Of a DNA stretch of 64,000 nucleotides, positions 53,530 through 62,817 are shown one piece after another. The notes beneath the pieces were generated by a model. That model did not search any database and was not told the origin of the DNA. It worked only from the letters and a program-made list of their open reading frames with translations. Source of the DNA: an uncultured Aquimarina sp. (GTDB lineage Bacteria > Bacteroidota > Bacteroidia > Flavobacteriales > Flavobacteriaceae); contig NZ_CANLYD010000015.1 of NCBI RefSeq assembly GCF_947495315.1, forward strand, positions 62,001-126,000. The letters run 5' to 3'. Made by a program: the position numbers and the translations under genes. Numbering within the stretch: the first letter of the stretch is position 1; each line of letters opens with the position of its first letter.

Positions 53530-55329
53530 ATGCAGAAACCCTCATTAGATATACAACTTAAAATATTACCAACAGGTCCTGGAGTCTATCAGTATTATGA
53601 TAAAGACGATAAGCTCCTTTATGTAGGTAAAGCCAAAAACCTTAAAAAAAGAGTTACTTCTTATTTCACAAAAAGTCATGACAATTATAAAACCAAAGTA
53701 CTGGTTAAAAAAATCAGTACTATAAAACATATTGTTGTAGAAACTGAAACAGATGCTTTACTGTTAGAAAATAATCTTATAAAGAAGCATCAGCCTCGTT
53801 TTAACGTAATGCTTAAGGATGATAAAACGTATCCTTGGATTTGTATAAAAAAAGAACGTTTCCCAAGGGTTTTTCCTACCCGTAATCTTATAAAAGATGG
53901 TTCAGAATATTTTGGACCTTATACCAATTTCAAAACGGTAAATACACTCCTGGATCTTATTAAGGGTTTATACCAATTAAGAACATGTAATTATGATTTA
54001 TCACAACAAAAAATAGAAAGTAGAAAGTACAAGGTGTGTCTTGAGTATCATTTGGGTAATTGTAAAGGTGGATGTGAAGGGTATCAAGAAGAGGAAGAAT
54101 ACCGTCAAAACATAGAAGCAATTCGTCAAATAGTGAAAGGTAATTTTAAAGATTCTCTTAATAGATTTCGAAAGCAAATGGCAGCTCATGCGGAAAAAAT
54201 GGAGTTTGAGGATGCACAACGAATAAAAGAAAAAATTGAAGTTCTCGAGAAATACCAGGCTAAATCTACTGTTGTTAACCCTAAAATTAGTAATGTAGAT
54301 GTTTTCTCAATAATTTCGGACGAATCTTATGGCTATGTAAATTTTCTTCAGCTTTCTTATGGCGCCATTATACGATCACATACCACAGAAATTAAAAAGA
54401 AACTAGAAGAAACAGATAAGGAATTATTAGAGCTAGCAATCATAGAATTACGACAACGATTCGGTTCAAGATCCAAAGAAATATTTGTTCCGATTAGGGT
54501 GGATGTTGGTGAAGACCTAAAAATTACAATTCCACAGCTAGGAGATAAAAAGAAAATCGTAGACTTATCGTTACGAAATGCAAAGTACTTCCGTCAGGAA
54601 CGATTTAAGCAAATTAAAATTATTGATCCTGATAGACATGTAAAGAGGTTAATGGCTCAGATGAAAAAAGACCTAAGGTTACCAGAAGAACCAATACATA
54701 TAGAGTGTTTTGACAACTCTAACATACAAGGTACGAATCCAGTAGCAGCTTGCGTGGTCTTTAAAAATGGTAAACCAAGTAAAAAAGAATATAGAAAATT
54801 CAACATTAAAACTGTAGAAGGGGCAAACGATTTTGCTTCTATGGAAGAAGTTGTATACCGCAGATATAAACGATTATTAGATGAAGAACAACCATTACCT
54901 CAATTGGTAATTGTAGATGGAGGAAAAGGTCAGCTTTCTTCTGGATTAAAAGCTTTAGAAGATCTAAATCTACGTGGAAAAATAACTATAATAGGAATTG
55001 CTAAAAGACTGGAGGAAATCTACTATCCTGGAGATTCAATACCCTTATATTTAGATAAAAAATCAGAATCACTAAAAATAATACAGCATCTTAGAAACGA
55101 AGCACATCGTTTTGGTATTACCTTTCATAGACAAAAAAGAAGTAAGGCCGCACTAGACACAGAACTGGATACAATTCCTGGAATAGGTGAAAAAACAGTA
55201 GTAGAATTATTGAAACATTTTAGGTCTGTAAAAAGAATTAGTGAAGCAACCAAAAAGGAACTTACTGAAGTAGTTGGAGATTCGCGCGCAACCAAAGTGT
55301 ATAATTACTATCTTTCTAAAAAAGAATAA
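53530..55329 (+). CDS. uvrC: Excinuclease ABC subunit C
   Basis: It makes the two incisions of nucleotide-excision repair together with UvrAB. The 599-aa protein has, in order, an N-terminal GIY-YIG nuclease (GPGVYQYYDKDDKLLYVGKA), a UVR domain (FEDAQRIKEKIEVLE), the RNase H-like endonuclease domain (HIECFDNSNIQGTNPVAA; LVIVDGGKGQLSSG) and a C-terminal helix-hairpin-helix (IPGIGEKTVVELLKHF). A -7-like TAAATTTA box lies about 20 bp upstream. It is followed after 7 bp by the patatin-like gene. Confidence 0.97.
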   Translation: MQKPSLDIQLKILPTGPGVYQYYDKDDKLLYVGKAKNLKKRVTSYFTKSHDNYKTKVLVKKISTIKHIVVETETDALLLENNLIKKHQPRFNVMLKDDKTYPWICIKKERFPRVFPTRNLIKDGSEYFGPYTNFKTVNTLLDLIKGLYQLRTCNYDLSQQKIESRKYKVCLEYHLGNCKGGCEGYQEEEEYRQNIEAIRQIVKGNFKDSLNRFRKQMAAHAEKMEFEDAQRIKEKIEVLEKYQAKSTVVNPKISNVDVFSIISDESYGYVNFLQLSYGAIIRSHTTEIKKKLEETDKELLELAIIELRQRFGSRSKEIFVPIRVDVGEDLKITIPQLGDKKKIVDLSLRNAKYFRQERFKQIKIIDPDRHVKRLMAQMKKDLRLPEEPIHIECFDNSNIQGTNPVAACVVFKNGKPSKKEYRKFNIKTVEGANDFASMEEVVYRRYKRLLDEEQPLPQLVIVDGGKGQLSSGLKALEDLNLRGKITIIGIAKRLEEIYYPGDSIPLYLDKKSESLKIIQHLRNEAHRFGITFHRQKRSKAALDTELDTIPGIGEKTVVELLKHFRSVKRISEATKKELTEVVGDSRATKVYNYYLSKKE

Positions 55330-55336
55330 ATTTCTT

Positions 55337-57622
55337 ATGCAATCTACCTCAAATAAAGTTCTATATATACTGTTAATAGTGGTAGTATTTTTTGCATCCA
55401 AAACCGTATTCTCTCAAGATAAAGATATCCTTGAAATTCATGATAACCCAGAAGATCAAGATGTGAAAGTTGGGCTGGTTTTAAGTGGTGGTGGAGCCAA
55501 AGGGTTGGCACATATTGGTGCTCTAAAAATTATTGAAGAAGCTGGAATTAGAATAGACTACATAGGCGGAACAAGTATGGGAGCAATTATTGGTTCACTG
55601 TATGCATCAGGATATACTGCTAAAGAGCTAGATTCTATTTTTAGAGCTGTAGATTTTAATGTACTCATACAGGATGATTTACCAAGAAAAGCTAAAACTT
55701 TTTATGAACGTGAAGACTCTGAAAAATATGCGCTTACACTTCCTTTTGATGATTTCAAAATAGGGCTTCCACAAGGGTTATCAAAAGGACAGAATTTTTT
55801 TAACGAATTTGCACGATTAACCTCTCACGTTCACGAAGTTAATGATTTTAGCAAGCTTCCTATTCCTTTCTTCTGCATGTCTACCAATATAGCTACTGGA
55901 GAACAAATTCTGTTAGATAAAGGATATTTACCTGAAGCTGTCTCTGCAAGTGGCGCATTGCCTTCTATTTTTAGTCCAATCGAATTAGATGGTATTCTAA
56001 TGACGGATGGAGGTGTTGCTAACAATTATCCAATAGAGGAAATCCGTAAAAAAGGAGCAGAAATCGTAATCGGAATTGATGTGCAAGACAGTTTGATGCC
56101 AAGAGATCAATTAAATTCTGTAACCAACATCATGTTACAAATAAGTAATTTCAGGACGATTAAAGCTATGAAAACTAAAATGCCTGAAACTGATGTTTAT
56201 ATAAAACCATCTATTTCGGAATTTTCATTAATATCTTTTGATCAGGTCGATAAAATTATTGCCAATGGAGAAAAAGCGGCATTCGCTAATTATGAAAAAT
56301 TAAGAGCAATAAAAAGACGCCAAAAAATCTCAGAATCATCTGTTAAAATTCCTAAAGACTCTGATACACTTCTTATCAATAGCTTAGTTATTTCTGGAAA
56401 TCAGAGGTATACAAGATCCTATATCAAGGGAAAATTAAAATTAAAATTAAAAAACCCAAAAACCACCACCTATAAAAAGCTATATGAAGGAATTAATAAC
56501 CTATCTGCTACTGGTAATTTTGATAGGGTAAGTCATCGATTAATAGATAAAGAATCTGGAAAAGAGCTGGTTCTTAACGTTAAAGAATCAGAAAATACTA
56601 TGTTATTGCGCTTAGCACTTCATTATGATGATTTATACAAAACCGCTGCATTGGTAAATTTTACCAAAAAAAGTTTACTCTTCAATAACGATGTGCTTTC
56701 ATTCGATGTAGCATTAGGAGACAATATCAGATATAATTTAGACTATTATATAGACAAAGGTTTTTACTGGAGTATTGGTTTAAAAAATAGTCTCAATCGT
56801 TTCAATAGAAATGTGGAATATGACCTGGTGAGAGAAGATTTTAGTTTACCTGATATAGAAGTCAATAAGATTAATCTGGATTATTTAGATTTTAAAACTC
56901 AGTTCTATTTAGAAACCCTATTGAATCAGACTTTTTCTCTTGGTCTTGGAGCAGAATACAGAAGATTCCGGCTTATTTCTGAAACTATTGGAGAAGATGA
57001 AGATCAATTACCTAGAGTTGTTTTTGATAATAGTAATTACTGGAGTGCTTTTTCTTATTTAAAATTTGACAGCTACAATAATAAGTATTTTCCATCTTCA
57101 GGGTTTTTCTTTGATGGAAATGTTAATTATTATTTATTTGACGATAACCCAAACAGTGAAAACAGCAATTTTGTTATTGCAAAGGCTGATTTTGGATACG
57201 CTTTTAAGGTTTTTGATAAAACTTCAGTTAATCTAGGGGTAAGTGCCGGTAACAGATGGGAGGAACAGAATGTAAGAAGTCTTAATTTTTTTGTTGGTGG
57301 TTTTGGTGCAAAAATGATCAATAACAACATCCCCTTTTACGGCTACGATTTTTTAAGTATTGTAGGAGATAGTTTTACAAAAGCAGCTATTACTTTAGAT
57401 TATGAAATATTTCCAAAAAATCATATCAATCTAGCGGCTAACTATGCCAATGTCGGCAATAGATTATTTGAAAATGGTGGATGGCTGGAATCTCCAGAAT
57501 ATTCTGGATATGCTCTGGGATATGGCTTAGAAACCTTTGCCGGACCGATACAAGTAAAATATTCATATTCCCCAGAACAAAAGGAAGGAGAATGGTTTTT
57601 TAGCGTTGGTTTTTGGTTTTAA
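55337..57622 (+). CDS. Patatin-like phospholipase with POTRA-barrel C-terminus (PlpD type)
   Basis: I use the ATG at 55337, 7 bp after uvrC, because it opens a signal peptide (MQSTSNKVLYILLIVVVFFASKTVFSQ). An upstream frame overlapping uvrC is unlikely. The passenger is a patatin phospholipase A: GLVLSGGGAKGLAHIG oxyanion hole, GTSMG nucleophile box, DGGVANNYP catalytic Asp. A POTRA-like segment (LLINSLVISGNQRYTRSYI) and a 16-strand-like barrel (end EGEWFFSVGFWF) follow. This matches type Vd autotransporters (PlpD), so the enzyme should be displayed at or released from the outer membrane. About 761 aa. Confidence 0.9.
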   Translation: MQSTSNKVLYILLIVVVFFASKTVFSQDKDILEIHDNPEDQDVKVGLVLSGGGAKGLAHIGALKIIEEAGIRIDYIGGTSMGAIIGSLYASGYTAKELDSIFRAVDFNVLIQDDLPRKAKTFYEREDSEKYALTLPFDDFKIGLPQGLSKGQNFFNEFARLTSHVHEVNDFSKLPIPFFCMSTNIATGEQILLDKGYLPEAVSASGALPSIFSPIELDGILMTDGGVANNYPIEEIRKKGAEIVIGIDVQDSLMPRDQLNSVTNIMLQISNFRTIKAMKTKMPETDVYIKPSISEFSLISFDQVDKIIANGEKAAFANYEKLRAIKRRQKISESSVKIPKDSDTLLINSLVISGNQRYTRSYIKGKLKLKLKNPKTTTYKKLYEGINNLSATGNFDRVSHRLIDKESGKELVLNVKESENTMLLRLALHYDDLYKTAALVNFTKKSLLFNNDVLSFDVALGDNIRYNLDYYIDKGFYWSIGLKNSLNRFNRNVEYDLVREDFSLPDIEVNKINLDYLDFKTQFYLETLLNQTFSLGLGAEYRRFRLISETIGEDEDQLPRVVFDNSNYWSAFSYLKFDSYNNKYFPSSGFFFDGNVNYYLFDDNPNSENSNFVIAKADFGYAFKVFDKTSVNLGVSAGNRWEEQNVRSLNFFVGGFGAKMINNNIPFYGYDFLSIVGDSFTKAAITLDYEIFPKNHINLAANYANVGNRLFENGGWLESPEYSGYALGYGLETFAGPIQVKYSYSPEQKEGEWFFSVGFWF

Positions 57623-57709
57623 AAAGTTTTACTATCAAAAAGATCGAAATATTTCCGATATTTGTATTATTATGAGCTTGTATTGGCAGGATTTATTATT
57701 GCTACTACA

Positions 57710-57742
57710 CTACCTTATCAAGCGAAATCCGGAATAAGGTAG
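57710..57742. other. Hairpin in the hmgA upstream region
   Basis: CTACCTTAT and ATAAGGTAG are perfect 9-bp inverted repeats around a 15-nt loop, about 65 bp before the hmgA ATG. There is no T-run, so it is not an obvious terminator. It could be an operator or an RNA structure. Confidence 0.35.
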
Positions 57743-57805
57743 GGGTTTACTATTGCATTACTTTTTTTCAAACCTAAATAGTTAACACCATAATCTTTTA
57801 AAATC

Positions 57806-58963
<1,158 letters not shown>

Positions 58964-59030
58964 TCGATAAGAAAATATGATAATGAGAAAATGAGAAGGC
59001 TCTTGATCTTGGTTCTAAAAAACTAATGAT

Positions 59031-59399
59031 ATGACTTTTAATGAAAAATATAAAGACAATGTAATTCTTATAAAAAGCTTTGAGTTTGCAATTAAAATTG
59101 TAGAATATTCTGAAGAATTGGAGTCTTTTAGGAAATATGTTCTGGCGAATCAATTACTTAAATCAGGAACTTCTATTGGTGCGAATATTAAAGAAGCGCA
59201 AAATGCTGAAAGTAAAAAAGACTTTATTCATAAAATGAAGATTGCTATAAAAGAAGCCGATGAAACAGAATATTGGTTGTTTATATGTGATGCCATAAAG
59301 AATTATCCTGAATGCAAATCGTTGCTGTTTGAATTAGAGTCAATTATAAAAATTTTAAATAAAATTATAAGTTCTTCTGTTAAATCATTAAATAAATAG
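59031..59399 (+). CDS. Four-helix bundle protein (23S rRNA intervening-sequence type)
   Basis: The 122-aa protein matches the four-helix bundle family originally found in intervening sequences of 23S rRNA (PF05635): FEFAIKIVEYSEELESFRKY, LANQLLKSGTSIGANIKEAQ, FIHKMKIAIKEADETEYWL. It is free-standing, not within rRNA, as in many bacterial genomes. Function is unknown. It interrupts the hmgA-hppD pair, and the 67-bp gap on its left has no repeat. Confidence 0.85.
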   Translation: MTFNEKYKDNVILIKSFEFAIKIVEYSEELESFRKYVLANQLLKSGTSIGANIKEAQNAESKKDFIHKMKIAIKEADETEYWLFICDAIKNYPECKSLLFELESIIKILNKIISSSVKSLNK

Positions 59400-59541
59400 A
59401 GAAATGTTAAATTTTAGGATAGATATAACTCCCCATCTTAGAGCTATGTGGTAGGTATGTTTATTTCAGAAAATCATTTTTTTGAAATAAATAAATCCAT
59501 CATCTAATCTTCACATTTACTAATTATCAAATTATACTATT

Positions 59542-60681
59542 ATGTCAACAAATATAACACCTCAAGATTTAGAAAAAACAGTTCCACAGGCTGAAGATTT
59601 CTTACCACTTTTAGGAACCGATTATGTAGAATTATATGTAGGCAATGCCAAACAAGCAGCATACTATTACCAAACTGCTTGGGGCTTTCAACCCATTGCA
59701 TATGCGGGATTAGAAACTGGACTCAAAGACCGTGTTTCTTATGTGTTAAGACAGGACAAAATAACTTTAGTTCTTACTTCCCCTTTGCAACCGGATGGAC
59801 ATATCAACAAACATATTAATGCACACGGTGATGGTGTAAAAGTTGTTGCGCTATGGGTAGATGATGCAACAAAAAGTTATGAGGAAACGATCAAGCGTGG
59901 TGCAGAATCTTATATGGAACCTACCACAAAAGAAGATAAAGATGGCAAAGTAGTTTTCTCTGGGATACATACCTACGGAGAAACGGTTCATATCTTTGTA
60001 GAAAGAAAGAATTATAACGGAGTTTTTTTACCTGGCTACATGCCCTGGAATAAGCCCTACAAAACAGAATCCACAGGACTGAAATACATAGACCATATGG
60101 TAGGAAATGTAGGTTGGAATGAAATGAATAAATGGTGTGAGTTTTATGCTAAGGTTATGGGGTTTGCTCAACTGGTATCTTTTGATGACAAAGATATTTC
60201 TACAGAATATACCGCATTAATGAGTAAGGTAATGAGTAATGGTAATGGTAGAATAAAATTTCCTATAAATGAGCCGGCTGAAGGAAGAAAAAAATCTCAG
60301 ATCGAGGAATACATTGATTTTTATAATGGTGCTGGTGTACAACATATGGCATTATCTACTGATAATATCATAGAAACGGTTACAGCACTTCAGAATCGTG
60401 GAGTAGAATTCCTAACGGTACCTGCAAGTTATTATGAAACCGTTCTGGATAGAGTTGGAGAAATTGATGAAGATCTTGAACCATTAAAGGAGCTTGGAAT
60501 TCTTATTGATCGTGATGATGAAGGTTATCTTTTACAGATTTTTACCAAACCTATTTTAGACCGTCCAACCATGTTTTTCGAAATAATACAAAGAAAAGGC
60601 GCGCAATCTTTTGGGAAAGGTAATTTTAAAGCACTTTTTGAGGCGATAGAAAGAGAACAAGAACAAAGAGGAACTCTATAA
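59542..60681 (+). CDS. hppD: 4-hydroxyphenylpyruvate dioxygenase
   Basis: It converts 4-hydroxyphenylpyruvate to homogentisate using Fe(II) and oxygen, just before HmgA in tyrosine catabolism. The 379-aa protein is of the usual VOC-fold HPPD size. The iron ligands can be placed at His185 (YIDHMVGNV), His268 (GAGVQHMALSTD) and Glu347 (TMFFEIIQRKG). It follows the four-helix gene by 142 bp. Confidence 0.96.
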   Translation: MSTNITPQDLEKTVPQAEDFLPLLGTDYVELYVGNAKQAAYYYQTAWGFQPIAYAGLETGLKDRVSYVLRQDKITLVLTSPLQPDGHINKHINAHGDGVKVVALWVDDATKSYEETIKRGAESYMEPTTKEDKDGKVVFSGIHTYGETVHIFVERKNYNGVFLPGYMPWNKPYKTESTGLKYIDHMVGNVGWNEMNKWCEFYAKVMGFAQLVSFDDKDISTEYTALMSKVMSNGNGRIKFPINEPAEGRKKSQIEEYIDFYNGAGVQHMALSTDNIIETVTALQNRGVEFLTVPASYYETVLDRVGEIDEDLEPLKELGILIDRDDEGYLLQIFTKPILDRPTMFFEIIQRKGAQSFGKGNFKALFEAIEREQEQRGTL

Positions 60682-61069
60682 CACAAATGGCCTTGAAAAA
60701 TTAAAGCAACATATGTTAATAAATTGAGATTATTGAAAAATTATTCGTTTCTGCCTAAATTTTTGTTAAATATGATAATAAAAAAACGTTTTCGTTTGAT
60801 AATTATGCAAAAAAAGCGGATGTTTGTATTATAAGCGGAGTGGTTACTGCTTATACCAAAAACAATAATTATTCTCATAATTTAAGTTTTTAGTTGGTTA
60901 ATAAAAGTAAAAGAGAGCTGTGGTGGCTCTCTTTTTTTATTACTTTTTTTAAAATTTAGTAATACTGCCGACTTTTATCTGTTTATATTATATAGTATTT
61001 TTGGAATGGATATTGTAAATATTGCTAAAGACAGTATTTACATTAAACAAAGCAACACCCAAAACAGTT
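60682..61069. other. 388-bp gap with hairpins and a terminator
   Basis: No protein is credible here. Hairpins lie at 60784-60797 (AAACG/CGTTT), 60830-60855 (TATAAGC/GCTTATA) and the terminator at 60909-60938. The hppD stop is 228 bp from that terminator, so either hppD has a long 3' tail or a small RNA lies here. Confidence 0.5.
60909..60938 (+). terminator. Terminator before the DUF3108 gene
   Basis: AAAGAGAGC and GCTCTCTTT pair around the loop TGTGGTG, followed by T7. Confidence 0.85.
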
Positions 61070-61846
61070 ATGAAAAGATATATTCTTTTATTGTTAATCT
61101 TTATTACAGCTACCTCTATTGCTCAAAACAGTCATAGCTCTTTTGATAGTGGAGAATGGTTTAAATTCAAAATTCGATATGGAATTTTTACAGCTAGTTT
61201 CGCCACCTTAGAGGTTAAGAATGAAACACTCAATGGAATGCCTGTGCATCATATTGTAGGTACAGGAAAATCTTCAGGGGTTCTTAGCATGTTTTTTAAG
61301 GTAGAAGACTATTATGAATCATATGTAGATAAAAACGAAGTCAAACCTTATCGTTTTATTCGTAAGATTAATGAAGGAGGACACACTAAAGATATTGAGA
61401 TTAATTTTGATCATGAAAACAAAAAAGCTTTAGTATTCAATAAAAAGTATAACAAAAAGGAAACGTTTACTATCAAGGATAATATCCAGGATATGATGTC
61501 TTCATTTTATTATTTAAGAAACAATATTGATGTATCTTCGCTAAAAGAGGGGGATGAGCAATTAGTTAACATGTTTTTTGACAATGAAAACTATCTATTT
61601 AAACTACGTTTTTTAGGAAGAGAAACGGTTAAAATGAACGGTAACAAAATACGTTGTTTAAAATTTCGCCCGATAGTGCAAGCAGAAAGAGTATTTAAGG
61701 AAGAGGAAAGTTTGACGGTTTGGGTAAGTGATGATGATAATCGAATGCCGATTAGAATAAAAGCTGATATTCTTGTAGGATCTATTAATGCCGATTTAAT
61801 AGCCTATAAAGGACTTAAACACCCTCTTAAAATTGTAATAGATTAA
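61070..61846 (+). CDS. Exported DUF3108 domain protein
   Basis: I start at the ATG at 61070, which gives the signal peptide MKRYILLLLIFITATSIAQ; the upstream TTG at 61022 adds an unlikely leader. The 258-aa protein carries DUF3108-like features (WFKFKIRYGIFTASFATLEV, YYESYVDKNEVKPYRFIRK, SLTVWVSDDDNRMPIRIKADI). The family is periplasmic and its function is unknown; other members bind cell-envelope lipids or polymers only by conjecture. It overlaps kynA by 1 nt and is translated with it. Confidence 0.85.
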   Translation: MKRYILLLLIFITATSIAQNSHSSFDSGEWFKFKIRYGIFTASFATLEVKNETLNGMPVHHIVGTGKSSGVLSMFFKVEDYYESYVDKNEVKPYRFIRKINEGGHTKDIEINFDHENKKALVFNKKYNKKETFTIKDNIQDMMSSFYYLRNNIDVSSLKEGDEQLVNMFFDNENYLFKLRFLGRETVKMNGNKIRCLKFRPIVQAERVFKEEESLTVWVSDDDNRMPIRIKADILVGSINADLIAYKGLKHPLKIVID

Positions 61847-62811
61847 TGGACGAATCCATAAAACCTGAGATTGCTGAAAAAATTAGGCAACTCGAGAAAA
61901 AGTTCAAAAATTCCGGTCAGGATCTGGGATCCTATTTAGATGGTTTACTGCACGACCGATACCTTACTTATTGGGATTATATACATTTAGACACCTTACT
62001 AAGTCTACAAATCCCAAGAACACATTTCCCTGATGAGGAAATTTTTATCATGTATCATCAGATCACTGAGCTTTACTTTAAGTTAATTATTCATGAGCTA
62101 AAACAGATTATTGATGATAAATTACAGACTGCAGAGTTTTTTACAAAAAAACTAGACCGAATCAATAGATATTTTAGAGTGCTAATAGACTCGTTTGATG
62201 TTATGATCAAAGGAATGGATCGAGAACAGTTTCTAAAATACAGAATGTCCTTGTTACCAGCTAGCGGATTTCAATCAGTACAATTCAGGATGATAGAAAT
62301 ATATTCTACCCCTTTGGCTAATCTAGTAAACAGCAAAGAAAGAAGTCAATTTTCTGAAGAAGACCCACTTGAAGAAGTATACGAACATTTATACTGGAAA
62401 TCCGGCGCAACTGATATCAAGACTGGTGAAAAAACATTAACACTAAAACAATTCGAATACAGGTATACACCTAGAATGATGCGTATTGCACATCAGGTAA
62501 AACAGAGTACTATTTATCACAGATATCTGGAACTTCCAGAAAAAGAACAAAATAATGTGCAGCTTATTAATGCATTACGTACTTTTGACACCAATGTAAA
62601 TATTAATTGGTTATTAATGCATATGGGTGCCGCCTACAGGTATCTCAATAGAGATAAGGGTCAAGTATTGGCCACAGGAGGAACCAACTGGAAAAAGTTT
62701 TTACCCCCTAGTTTTCAAAGGATTATATTTTTTCCTGATCTTTGGAGCGCAGAAGAAAAAGAAAATTGGGGACAACAATGGGTTACCCATCAATTTAATA
62801 CCACAAAATAG
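61846..62811 (+). CDS. kynA: Tryptophan 2,3-dioxygenase
   Basis: The heme enzyme opens the indole ring of tryptophan to N-formylkynurenine, the first step of kynurenine breakdown. The 321-aa protein carries FIMYHQITELYFKLIIHELK (heme/substrate site) and TGGTNWKKFLPPSFQRIIFF near the C-terminus. Its ATG overlaps the stop of the DUF3108 gene (TAATG). No other kynurenine-pathway gene is visible in this window. Confidence 0.95.
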   Translation: MDESIKPEIAEKIRQLEKKFKNSGQDLGSYLDGLLHDRYLTYWDYIHLDTLLSLQIPRTHFPDEEIFIMYHQITELYFKLIIHELKQIIDDKLQTAEFFTKKLDRINRYFRVLIDSFDVMIKGMDREQFLKYRMSLLPASGFQSVQFRMIEIYSTPLANLVNSKERSQFSEEDPLEEVYEHLYWKSGATDIKTGEKTLTLKQFEYRYTPRMMRIAHQVKQSTIYHRYLELPEKEQNNVQLINALRTFDTNVNINWLLMHMGAAYRYLNRDKGQVLATGGTNWKKFLPPSFQRIIFFPDLWSAEEKENWGQQWVTHQFNTTK

Positions 62812-62817
62812 AGTCAG

